Origin: an uncultured Collinsella sp.
GTDB taxonomy: Bacteria; Actinomycetota; Coriobacteriia; Coriobacteriales; Coriobacteriaceae
Assembly (NCBI GenBank): GCA_937981515.1
Contig: CALJNY010000266.1
Coordinates: 1 to 19,382 of the forward strand
DNA length: 19,382 nt
Reading direction: 5' to 3'
The translations under genes were made by a program, and so were the position numbers. Positions within the stretch are counted from its first letter, which is position 1. Every line of letters starts with the position of its first letter. Shown here piece by piece: positions 10,096 to 17,440 of this stretch. The notes below the pieces were generated by a model, which made no database searches, was not told where the DNA came from, and worked only from the letters and a program-made list of their open reading frames with translations.

Positions 10096-12399
10096 ATGCC
10101 GCAGGAAGAATCAAAGCGCGGAGCTCACTTTGCAAAAGGGTCGGCTCCTCAGGCGCCCGCGCCCGAGGCCACTTCGTTCGATAACGAGATTCGAAACGCT
10201 TGGTCCGCTGCCGCTGACCCGGGCGAGACGGCCGTGTACTTGCGTGCCGCCGGTGCCGGCACGGCGCTTCCCCGTACGGTTCTTTCTTCGGCTCGTCCCG
10301 ATGAGACGGCTGTCTTTTTGGCCGCCGCTCAATCGAGCGCCAGCGTGAAGCCGATCGCCTCCGAGGCTCCTCGTGCGCCGCGTCCCGATGAGACGGCGGT
10401 GTTTTTGATGGCAGCCCAGGGAAAGAGCACACCGCAGAGCGCTCCTGCCGTTCGTTCCGCCAAGCCCGCGGCTCATGATGATGGCGAACCGCTTCTTTCG
10501 GATGACGAATGGTCGCCGCTTGGTTCGACCGATCCCGTCGAGGGCGTGGCCATCGACGGTGATGACGACTGGGACCCTCTGTCGTTTTCTGCCCGAACCG
10601 TCGCCGCCAAAGAAGTTGACACGGTGTTTGGCGACCATGCCATATTCGATGATGATGCCGTATCCGGAAACAACATGCCGAACAGCGATGACGTCGCACC
10701 TGCTGATGACGCCGTTTTGGTTGACGATCCCTTTGCGATGACCGGCTCCTTTGCCGTCGTGGACGATTTACTGCAACAAGATGAGGTTCATGAGGACTCT
10801 CAGGACGACGTAGACGATATGGGTTCGTCGGACTACTCCACGGTTGGTCGTTCTGCTGGCCTCATGACCGTGCTGACCATCGTGTCGCGCGTCACCGGGT
10901 TTATCCGCACGTGGGCCATGGCGGCCGCCATCGGCATGTCGCTGCTCTCGTCCTCCTATCAGGTTGCCAACAACCTGCCCAACATGCTTTACGAACTCGT
11001 GATGGGCGGCATGCTCGTTACGGCGTTTTTGCCGGTGTATATGGGCGTGAGGCGCGAGCAGGGCCGCGAGGCATCGAACGAGTATGTCGGTAACTTGCTC
11101 GGTATTCTGCTTCTGCTACTGGGCGGTATCTCGCTGCTGGGCACCGTGTTTGCTCCCGGCTTTATTTGGACGCAGTCGTTCCTTTCGGGCGATGGCGGCA
11201 GCATGGATATCGCTGCGTTCATGTTCCGCTTTTTTGCTATCCAAATTCTGTTTTATGGCTTGGGTTCGGTGTTCTCGGGCGTTCTCAACGCACACCGCGA
11301 CTACTTCTGGTCGACGTTTGCCCCGGTTCTCAACAATGTCATCGTCATCGCCAGCTTTATGGGTTTTGCTCCCGTGTCTGCACAATTTGGCGGGCAGGCC
11401 GGTATTATCTTGATCGCAGCTGGTACGACCCTCGGCGTCTTTGTCCAGATGGCCTGCCAGATTCCCGCGCTTGGCAAGCATGGCGTGCATCCTCATATCC
11501 ATATCGACTTTAAGGACCCCGCACTGCGACAGACGATCGCGCTTGGTATCCCGACGCTGCTCGCCACGGTGTGCATGTTTGTCTCGACCTCTATTACCAA
11601 TGCCGCCGCGCTTGTGGTGCAGCCCGAGACCGGCCCTTCCGTTATCGCATATGCGCGCCTGTGGTACACATTGCCCTATGCGCTGATCGCCGCCTCGCTT
11701 TCGACGGCACTCTATACCGAACTCTCTCACGATGCGCAGGAGAAGGATTACGACAGCGTCCGCACGGGCATTTCGCGCGGTGTCGCCCAGATGCTCTTCT
11801 TCCTGATTCCGTTTGCGATGTATCTGATCGTCTTCGCCCGTCCGCTCAACATGATCTACTGCGCCGGCAAGTTCGATGAATCCGGTGTGGCGCTGGTGTC
11901 GGAGTTCCTTATCTATCTGGCACTTTCCCTGCCGCTCTACGGCGTGGTCGTGCTGATGCAGAAGAGCTTCTCGGCCCTGCTCGATATGAAACCTTATAGC
12001 CGCTATTGCCTGTACTCCGCTATCGGTCAGGCCGGTTCGGTGCTGCTGTTTGGCGTGGTGCTGGGCTACGGTATGCCGGCAATTGCGCTTTCGTACGTCG
12101 TTGACTACGTGGTCTTGGTCGGATGCTCACTGTGGTGGCTGCGCCGTCGTCTGCATGGACTTCAGGTCAAGTCTATCCTGCACGGCGGTTTCTTCGGCCT
12201 ATTGTTCGGTGGCTTGGGCGCTGCCGCGGGCGCCGGCGTCATGTGGGCACTTGAGCACTTTGTCGGACTGCTTGGCGGCTCGATCCTCATTACCCTGGGC
12301 TACGTTTGTGTTGCAGGCGTCGTCTCGCTCGCCGTGACTTTTGGCCTTGCCTTCGTCTTTAAGATGCCCGAGGTCTCGGCGCTGCTTCGTCGCAAGTAG
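10096..12399 (+). CDS. murJ: MurJ/MviN lipid II flippase with long acidic N-terminal extension
   Basis: The 767-residue product has two parts. Residues from about 252 to the end match MurJ of the MOP superfamily, which flips lipid II across the membrane for peptidoglycan synthesis. They begin GLMTVLTIVSRVTGFIRTWA and include NNLPNMLYELVMGGMLVTAF (292-311). Many hydrophobic segments follow, and about 515 residues fits the usual 14-helix core. Residues 1-250 are hydrophilic, Ala/Pro/Asp-rich and probably disordered and cytosolic. They contain three copies of P-[DG]-E-T-A-V-[FY]-L (threonines 45, 71, 100) and two of DD[DE]W[SD]PL (136-142 and 156-162). Usual MurJ proteins lack this segment. GAGAGG precedes the ATG, which lies 3 bases after ybaK. 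The TAG is followed immediately by the GTG of uvrC. Mycobacterial MviN also carries a regulatory extension, but at its C-terminus. Confidence 0.94.
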   Translation: MPQEESKRGAHFAKGSAPQAPAPEATSFDNEIRNAWSAAADPGETAVYLRAAGAGTALPRTVLSSARPDETAVFLAAAQSSASVKPIASEAPRAPRPDETAVFLMAAQGKSTPQSAPAVRSAKPAAHDDGEPLLSDDEWSPLGSTDPVEGVAIDGDDDWDPLSFSARTVAAKEVDTVFGDHAIFDDDAVSGNNMPNSDDVAPADDAVLVDDPFAMTGSFAVVDDLLQQDEVHEDSQDDVDDMGSSDYSTVGRSAGLMTVLTIVSRVTGFIRTWAMAAAIGMSLLSSSYQVANNLPNMLYELVMGGMLVTAFLPVYMGVRREQGREASNEYVGNLLGILLLLLGGISLLGTVFAPGFIWTQSFLSGDGGSMDIAAFMFRFFAIQILFYGLGSVFSGVLNAHRDYFWSTFAPVLNNVIVIASFMGFAPVSAQFGGQAGIILIAAGTTLGVFVQMACQIPALGKHGVHPHIHIDFKDPALRQTIALGIPTLLATVCMFVSTSITNAAALVVQPETGPSVIAYARLWYTLPYALIAASLSTALYTELSHDAQEKDYDSVRTGISRGVAQMLFFLIPFAMYLIVFARPLNMIYCAGKFDESGVALVSEFLIYLALSLPLYGVVVLMQKSFSALLDMKPYSRYCLYSAIGQAGSVLLFGVVLGYGMPAIALSYVVDYVVLVGCSLWWLRRRLHGLQVKSILHGGFFGLLFGGLGAAAGAGVMWALEHFVGLLGGSILITLGYVCVAGVVSLAVTFGLAFVFKMPEVSALLRRK
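10216..10419 (+). repeat. Three imperfect repeats in the MurJ extension (PxETAV[FY]LxAA)
   Basis: Copies encode DPGETAVYLRAA (residues 41-52), RPDETAVFLAAAQ (67-79) and RPDETAVFLMAAQ (96-108), spaced 26 and 29 residues. Copies two and three share 17 identical bases (10294-10310 and 10381-10397). The sequence between copies is not conserved, so the motif appears to be what is kept. Confidence 0.85.
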
Positions 12400-14346
12400 G
12401 TGCGTGTGGCAGGTCACGACAACATTCCAACACTTGCCGAGCAGGTTTCGCGCGTTCCCACGCAACCCGGCTGCTACCTTTGGAAAGATGCCAAGGGCGA
12501 TGTCATCTATGTGGGTAAGGCGAAAAACTTGCGTGCCCGTATGCGTCAATACGTGACGCTGCAGGACGAGCGTCAAAAGATTCCGCTCATGATGCAGCTG
12601 GTGGCGAGCTTCGACTATATCGTGGTGGAGACCGAGCACGAGGCATTGGTGCTCGAGCGCAATCTGATTGGCCAGTACCATCCGTACTTTAACGTCGATC
12701 TCAAAGACGATAAAAGCTATCCCTTTATCGCCATTACCAAGAGCGACTTGTTTCCGGCTATTAAATACACGCGAGAGCGTCATAAACCGGGAACGCGCTA
12801 TTTTGGCCCCTATACCGATAGCCGTGCGGCGCGTGAGACCATCGATACGCTACGCAAGGTTATTCCTATTTGCTCGGCATCCTGTGCGGAATGGCGCCGC
12901 TGCCGCCGCATCGTCGAATCTCATAAGGGCGAAGAAGACATCGTCAATATGATTTGCGCGCAAAACGGGCGTCCCTGCTTTGACTACCATGTCGGGCGCG
13001 GGCCGGGCGCATGTGTCGGCGCAATTTCCCCTGCCGACTATGCCAAGAACGTCAAGCGTGTCGAACGTTTCTTGTCGGGCCATCGCAAGGATGTCGTCGA
13101 CGAGCTTACGTCCGAGATGACGGAGGCAGCCGAGGCACTCGATTTTGAGCGTGCGGCTCGCGTCAAGCGTCGTCTGGAAGTCATTAGGGGCCTGGACGAT
13201 CGCCAACAGGTCGTTTTTCCATCGAGCGTCGATATCGACGTCATCGGCTTCTATCGCGAAGAGACTATCTCTGCCGCCTGTGTCTTTGTCGTTCGCGAGG
13301 GCCGAACGGTTCGAACTTGTGAGTTCATCCTCGATAAAGGCCTGGATGTCGACGAGGAAGAGCTTCAATCGGGCTTTCTTAAGCGCTATTACGACGAGAC
13401 GGCTGATATTCCAGCCGAGATCAATCTCTCTGTCGAGCTTGAGGACGCCGAAGCGTTGGGGGAGTGGCTTGCGGGCAAGCGCGAACGCTCTTGCCATCTC
13501 CATAGGCCGCAGCGCGGCGAAAAGCACCGTCTGCTCGATATGGCTTCCAAAAATGCGCGCCATGCCCTCATGCGCTACATGATGCGCACGGGGTATGCTG
13601 ACGATCGCACCAATCGGGCGCTCCTGGAGCTCGAAAGTGCGCTGGCGCTGCCTGCGCCGCCGTTGCGCATCGAGTGCTTCGATATCTCGACGTTGCATGG
13701 TACCTTTACCGTCGCTTCGATGGTGGTATTTACCAACGGCCGTGCCGACAAGGGCCAGTATCGTCGCTTTAAAATTCAGGCCGAATTGGACGAGGCGAAC
13801 GACTTCGTGTCGATGTCCGAGGTTCTGGGGCGTCGCTATGCTCCCGAGCGCATGGCGGACGAGCGCTTTGGCTCACGCCCCGATTTGCTCGTTGTCGATG
13901 GCGGCAAGCCGCAATTGACCGCTGCAATTAAGCAACTTGAGGCGCTTGGCCTCGATATACCAGTTTGTGGCTTGGCAAAGGCCGATGAGGAGGTTTTCGT
14001 GCCGTGGGACGAGACTCCCGTCGTGCTGCCGACCGGCTCCGCTTCGCTTTATCTGATCAAGCAGGTCCGCGATGAATCCCACCGATTTGCGATTACGTTC
14101 CACCGCGAGTTGCGCGATAAGGCTATGACGGTTTCGGTGCTTGACGACGTTCCGGGCGTGGGACCCACCAGAAAACGTGCCATTATGCGCCATTTTGGCT
14201 CGATGAAGCGCTTGCGCGCGGCAAGCGAGCAGGAGATTGCGGAAGTTCGAGGCGTTCCGGCCGATGTCGCCAAAGCGGTCCACGAGGCACTTGTCGTATG
14301 GAATGCCGAGCGCGCCCAGGCATCGGCCAGCCGTTCCGAAAACTAA
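12400..14346 (+). CDS. uvrC: UvrABC system protein C (dual-incision nuclease subunit)
   Basis: UvrC makes the 3' and 5' incisions beside a lesion held by UvrB. The 648-residue product has the GIY-YIG-type N-terminal nuclease, here GCYLWKD (24-30) and VIYVGKAKNLRAR (35-47), with Glu86 in VLERNLI. A UVR motif lies at about 233-262. The RNase-H-like nuclease has IECFDIS (Asp428), LLVVDGGKPQ (Asp500) and SHRFAITFHR (His561). A C-terminal helix-hairpin-helix pair starts DVPGVGPTRKRAIMRHFGSM (583-602). The cysteine region is unusual: of the four positions expected for a Fe-S cluster, three remain (C158, C193, C205) and the third is Gly201, while C162, C168 and C186 are extra. The GTG start directly follows the murJ stop with a weak ribosome site; GTG at 12406 is an alternative. 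Translation probably depends on coupling to murJ. Confidence 0.96.
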   Translation: MRVAGHDNIPTLAEQVSRVPTQPGCYLWKDAKGDVIYVGKAKNLRARMRQYVTLQDERQKIPLMMQLVASFDYIVVETEHEALVLERNLIGQYHPYFNVDLKDDKSYPFIAITKSDLFPAIKYTRERHKPGTRYFGPYTDSRAARETIDTLRKVIPICSASCAEWRRCRRIVESHKGEEDIVNMICAQNGRPCFDYHVGRGPGACVGAISPADYAKNVKRVERFLSGHRKDVVDELTSEMTEAAEALDFERAARVKRRLEVIRGLDDRQQVVFPSSVDIDVIGFYREETISAACVFVVREGRTVRTCEFILDKGLDVDEEELQSGFLKRYYDETADIPAEINLSVELEDAEALGEWLAGKRERSCHLHRPQRGEKHRLLDMASKNARHALMRYMMRTGYADDRTNRALLELESALALPAPPLRIECFDISTLHGTFTVASMVVFTNGRADKGQYRRFKIQAELDEANDFVSMSEVLGRRYAPERMADERFGSRPDLLVVDGGKPQLTAAIKQLEALGLDIPVCGLAKADEEVFVPWDETPVVLPTGSASLYLIKQVRDESHRFAITFHRELRDKAMTVSVLDDVPGVGPTRKRAIMRHFGSMKRLRAASEQEIAEVRGVPADVAKAVHEALVVWNAERAQASASRSEN

Positions 14347-14511
14347 ACGCGCTTCTAAACAACTGGTATACATGATTTGCCGATTTTCAATCATTTATTT
14401 CGCGACGATTACCTACTGATTTCGGGTTTTATTAACGCTAAAACGTTTGACTAGCCATGGTGAATAACCCTGCTATCCTGCGGGTTGACGAAGACTGATA
14501 TCTCACCTCGT

Positions 14512-14592
14512 CGATACATACTGTCTGGCGAATCGTTTGTCAATGAATTCGGTGAACGGTAGTAAATACCGTTCAAGCGTATGTATGTATCG
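14512..14592 (+). repeat. Nested inverted repeats upstream of the ABC importer
   Basis: The outer arms CGATACATAC (14512-14521) and GTATGTATCG (14583-14592) are perfect 10-base complements. Inside lies TGAACGGTA (14553-14561), five bases, TACCGTTCA (14567-14575), a perfect 9-base inverted repeat. A further CGAAT/ATTCG pair (14529-14533, 14547-14551) could complete a three-way-junction fold. It may act as RNA structure in a leader or as DNA operators. Confidence 0.7.
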
Positions 14593-14614
14593 GTCACCGA
14601 GCGCGGCACCTCAG

Positions 14615-14642
14615 TTGGGTTCGTCGGTAGGTAAGGTATATA
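14615..14642 (+). promoter_or_regulatory. Candidate promoter of the ABC importer operon
   Basis: TTGGGT (14615-14620), a 16-base spacer and TATATA (14637-14642) would give a start near 14649 and a leader of about 60 bases. Other candidates exist upstream, for example an extended -10 TGCTATCCT at 14471-14479 with TTGACT 21 bases away, so the true start is uncertain. Confidence 0.35.
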
Positions 14643-14658
14643 TCGTCCGCAAGTTGCG

Positions 14659-14682
14659 CGGGGGCAAGTCTAGGTGCCCCCG
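14659..14682 (+). promoter_or_regulatory. GC-rich leader hairpin before the binding-protein gene
   Basis: CGGGGGCA (14659-14666) and TGCCCCCG (14675-14682) form a perfect 8-bp stem with an 8-base loop, ending 19 bases before the Shine-Dalgarno site. It is not followed by a T-run, so it is more likely an mRNA structure than a terminator. Confidence 0.5.
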
Positions 14683-14711
14683 GGTAAGATTCTCTATTGA
14701 TAGGAGAAGAC

Positions 14712-16325
14712 ATGGTCATCATCAACAAGGGTATGTCCAGGCGTTCGTTCCTCGGCCTCACCGGCAGCGTCGCTGCTGTCGCAGGGCTTGGTCTCACTGG
14801 CTGCGGTGGCAGCTCTAACGACGAGGGTTCCGCTTCCGGTTCCACCGATTCCGCCAACCGTGGTGGCGGCGTGATCACCGCTGGTTCCGCTTACGCTCCG
14901 TCCAGCTTCGATCCCGCCAGCACCGGCTCCGCTGTGGGCCTGGGTGCTAACTGGCACGTCGTCGAGGGTCTCTACGGCATCGATTACCACGACTACAGCA
15001 CCTTCAACGAGCTCGCCACCGACGATCCCAAGTCCGTGGACGACACTACCTTCGAGGTCACCATCCGCAAGGGCGCCAAGTTCTCCGATGGCACCGAGGT
15101 CACTGCTGACGACGTCGTCGCTTCCTACACCGCTTGCGCTGCTTCCGCTACCTATGCTCCGTTCTTCCAGCCCTTCGAATCCATCGAGGCCAAGGACGCC
15201 AGCACTGTAACGGTCAAGACCAAGGTCCCCAACTTCTCCCTGCTCAAGGATCGTCTGGCCATCATCCGCGTTACCCCGGCTACCCAGTCCGAGGAAGATC
15301 GCGCCAAGCAGCCGATCGGTTCCGGCCCCTGGATGTACGACTCTATCTCCGATACCGAGATCACCCTGGTTCCCAACCCCGAGTACAACGGTGAGTATGC
15401 TGCCGAGGATAAGAAAATCCAGTACAGCATCCTGACCGACCCCACCGCTCGCGTTACCGCTCAGCAGGAGGGCTCCACGCTCGTTATGGAGCTCGTCACC
15501 GCTGACGCCGTCGACCAGCTCGAGAGCGCCGGCTGCAAGATCGATAACGTCCAGGGTTTCGGCACCCGCTTCATCATGTTCAACGTCGCCAAGGAGCCTT
15601 GGAACAACGTCAAGGTCCGTCAGGCCGTCATGTACGCGCTCGACACCGAGAAGATGATCACCAACACCTTCGCCGGCCTTGCCACCGCTGCCAGCTGCTA
15701 CCTGCCCAAGAGCTTCACCAACTATCATGAGGCTTCCACGGTGTACAAGACTGACGCCAAGAAGGCCAAGAAGCTCATCGAAGAGTCTGGCATCACCCCG
15801 GGCGCCATCACCCTGCGCACTACCGACAACGAGCAGATCAAGGGCATGGCCGCCCAGGTCAAGAACGACCTCGACGCCCTCGGCTTCGATGTGACCATCC
15901 AGACCGATACCTCGCCGGCCACCTACGCTGCCATCGACGGCAGCGAGGCCTACGATATCCTTCTCGCTCCTGGCGATCCGTCCTGCTTCGGCGCTGACCC
16001 CGACCTGCTGCTCAACTGGTGGTACGGCGACAACGTCTGGATGCAGACCCGTTGCCCGTGGAAGGAGTCCGCTGAGTGGGAGAAGCTCCACGGTCTCATG
16101 GACGAGGCTCTTGCCGCCGAGGGCGACGAGCAGCAGAAGAAGTGGAACGAGTGCTTCGACATCATCGCCGACAACGCTGTTCTGTACCCCGTTGTCCACG
16201 TCAAGACCGTCTCCGCTTCCTGGGACGATCCGTCCACCGCGCCCAACGGCGAGGCCCTCGATGGCTTCAAGGGCATCGGCACGACGAGCATGTCCTTCAG
16301 GGGCGTCGCGACCGTCAAGGCCTAA
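14712..16325 (+). CDS. Peptide-type ABC transporter substrate-binding lipoprotein (SBP family 5)
   Basis: This is a 537-residue extracytoplasmic binding protein of the SBP_bac_5 (DppA/OppA/NikA) family that captures the ligand for the permease genes downstream. The N-terminus has a twin-arginine motif SRRSFLGL (9-16), a hydrophobic stretch, and lipobox LTGC with Cys31. It is therefore predicted to be Tat-exported and lipid-anchored. A Gly/Ser-rich linker follows. Family features include YEVTIRKGAKFSDG-like text (FEVTIRKGAKFSDGTEVTAD), IGSGPWMYD, and VRQAVMYALDTEKM. AGGAG lies 5 bases before the ATG; a TTG 15 bases earlier is rejected. Codons are mostly C-ending, unlike uvrABC, suggesting strong expression. 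A hairpin after the stop may raise its level relative to the permeases. The ligand cannot be read from the sequence; an oligopeptide is likely. Confidence 0.92.
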   Translation: MVIINKGMSRRSFLGLTGSVAAVAGLGLTGCGGSSNDEGSASGSTDSANRGGGVITAGSAYAPSSFDPASTGSAVGLGANWHVVEGLYGIDYHDYSTFNELATDDPKSVDDTTFEVTIRKGAKFSDGTEVTADDVVASYTACAASATYAPFFQPFESIEAKDASTVTVKTKVPNFSLLKDRLAIIRVTPATQSEEDRAKQPIGSGPWMYDSISDTEITLVPNPEYNGEYAAEDKKIQYSILTDPTARVTAQQEGSTLVMELVTADAVDQLESAGCKIDNVQGFGTRFIMFNVAKEPWNNVKVRQAVMYALDTEKMITNTFAGLATAASCYLPKSFTNYHEASTVYKTDAKKAKKLIEESGITPGAITLRTTDNEQIKGMAAQVKNDLDALGFDVTIQTDTSPATYAAIDGSEAYDILLAPGDPSCFGADPDLLLNWWYGDNVWMQTRCPWKESAEWEKLHGLMDEALAAEGDEQQKKWNECFDIIADNAVLYPVVHVKTVSASWDDPSTAPNGEALDGFKGIGTTSMSFRGVATVKA

Positions 16326-16385
16326 GACTCGCTTGAGTCATATGTGGGGCGTCGGTCGTAAGGCAACGTCCTCATAGTTGAAACA

Positions 16386-16419
16386 AAGACCCGGGCGGCC
16401 TCGATGTCGCTCGGGTCTT
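16386..16419 (+). terminator. Intercistronic hairpin after the binding-protein gene
   Basis: AAGACCCG-G-GCG (16386-16397) pairs with CGC-T-CGGGTCTT (16408-16419), giving 12 pairs including one G-T, around a 10-base loop. The following bases GTAATG are not a T-run. In importer operons such hairpins often cause partial termination or protect the binding-protein mRNA from 3' decay. Confidence 0.65.
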
Positions 16420-16422
16420 GTA

Positions 16423-16440
16423 ATGAGTATCCATACTCAT
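16423..16440. promoter_or_regulatory. 18-bp interrupted palindrome, candidate operator
   Basis: ATGAGTAT-CC-ATACTCAT is a perfect 8-base inverted repeat with a 2-base centre, just after the intercistronic hairpin and 40 bases before the permease GTG. The tight centre favours a DNA-binding site over an RNA hairpin. No binding protein is encoded nearby. Confidence 0.5.
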
Positions 16441-16480
16441 ATACCAGTTGGTCCTACCGACAAAAGAAAGGGGAGAGAAC

Positions 16481-17437
16481 GTGAACAACTTTCTACGTTT
16501 GATTGGAAGGCGTCTCGTGGCGCTGCCGATCATGGCATTGGGCGTCACCGTCCTGGTGTTCTTCCTTATGTCGTTCTCCAAGACCGACCCCGCCTATACG
16601 GCGTTGGGTGACGGTGCCTCGCCCGAGGCGGTTGCCGAGTACCATGAGAAGTATGGTCTGGACGACCCCTGGCCCGTGCGCTACGTGCGCTATATGGGCG
16701 ATCTGATCCATGGTGACATGGGCACCTATGGTGCTGCTCGCAACTCCGTTGCCAAGCGTATCTCCACGGCCCTGCCCGTCACGATGCAGCTGACCTTTAT
16801 CGGTCTTGCCATCGGCGCGGTCGTCTCGTTTTTGCTCGGCGTCATCGCGGCACTGTATCGCGATAAATGGCCGGACCAAGTGATCCGCGTCTTCTCCATC
16901 GCCGGCTTGGCAACCCCGTCGTTCTGGCTTGCCGTTCTGTTGATTCTGCTGTTCTCTTCCTACCTTAAGGTGCTCCCGGCGTCCGGTGCTCTGCCTCACT
17001 TTACCACCAACCCGGCTGGCTATCTGGGACGTATGATCATGCCCGCCATCGCTCTGGCATTCCCGCTGACAGGTCAGATGACTCGTATCGTGCGTACGGC
17101 CATGGTCGAGGAGCTCGATAAGGACTATGTCCGTATGGCCCGCGGCGCCGGCGTTCCCGAGAAGGTCGTCGTCGGCATCAACGTTTTGCGCAACGCACTG
17201 ATCACCCCGGTCACCACCCTCGGTCTTAAGATCGGTTACCTTATGGGCGGCGCCGTCGTCATCGAGGTCATCTTCAACCTCCCCGGCATGGGTACTGCGA
17301 TTCTGCAGGGCGTTCAGGGCAACGAGGCGAACCTGGTTCAGGGCGTCGTCATCGTCGTTGCTCTTGCCTTCATCATCATCAACATCGTGGTTGACATGCT
17401 CTACCTGCTCATCAACCCGCGCATCAGGACGGTGTAG
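16481..17437 (+). CDS. Peptide-type ABC transporter permease, DppB/OppB-like
   Basis: This 318-residue integral membrane protein of the BPD_transp_1 family forms half of the translocation pore. The N-terminus RRLVALPIMALGVTVLVFF is the first membrane segment of DppB-type permeases. An external loop follows with EYHEKYGLDDPWPVRYVRY and GDMGTY. Further hydrophobic segments come next, and the cytoplasmic EAA loop EELDKDYVRMARGAGVPEKV (about 210-229) docks on the ATPase. The C-terminus ends in VDMLYLLINPRIRTV, typical of the family. The GTG start at 16481 is preceded by AAAGGGGAG with a normal 5-base gap; the reading from 16448 would start before this site. The next gene starts 3 bases after its stop. 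Confidence 0.93.
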   Translation: MNNFLRLIGRRLVALPIMALGVTVLVFFLMSFSKTDPAYTALGDGASPEAVAEYHEKYGLDDPWPVRYVRYMGDLIHGDMGTYGAARNSVAKRISTALPVTMQLTFIGLAIGAVVSFLLGVIAALYRDKWPDQVIRVFSIAGLATPSFWLAVLLILLFSSYLKVLPASGALPHFTTNPAGYLGRMIMPAIALAFPLTGQMTRIVRTAMVEELDKDYVRMARGAGVPEKVVVGINVLRNALITPVTTLGLKIGYLMGGAVVIEVIFNLPGMGTAILQGVQGNEANLVQGVVIVVALAFIIINIVVDMLYLLINPRIRTV

Positions 17438-17440
17438 ATT

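Larger units (their letters stand above)
14347..14711. other. Non-coding region between uvrC and the ABC importer genes
   Basis: This is 365 bases of relatively AT-rich DNA without a supported gene. No clear intrinsic terminator for uvrC was found. A bulged hairpin can form at 14466-14486 (AACCC/GGGTT arms). A nested pair of inverted repeats lies at 14512-14592, a candidate promoter at 14615-14642, and a GC-rich hairpin at 14659-14682. AGGAG (14702-14706) precedes the ATG at 14712. A 13-codon ORF at 14457-14498 and a 93-codon ORF beginning at 14537 both lack ribosome sites and are not called. Confidence 0.6.

Noticed and set aside
14466..14486. Hairpin with AACCC and GGGTT arms as the uvrC terminator
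   Set aside because: Short, bulged stem followed by GACGAAG rather than a T-run, and 120 bases from the stop. Kept only as a possible leader structure.
14457..14498. 13-codon possible leader peptide (MVNNPAILRVDED)
   Set aside because: No Shine-Dalgarno sequence, and no run of a single amino acid that would suggest attenuation.
14537..14818. 93-codon plus-strand ORF across the importer leader
   Set aside because: No ribosome site. It runs out of frame into the binding-protein gene and through several inverted repeats, with an unremarkable translation.
14694..16199. 501-codon minus-strand frame opposite the binding-protein gene
   Set aside because: Same codon-bias artefact. The translation is repetitive Gly/Val/Leu/Asp text and the plus-strand frame is a clear SBP.
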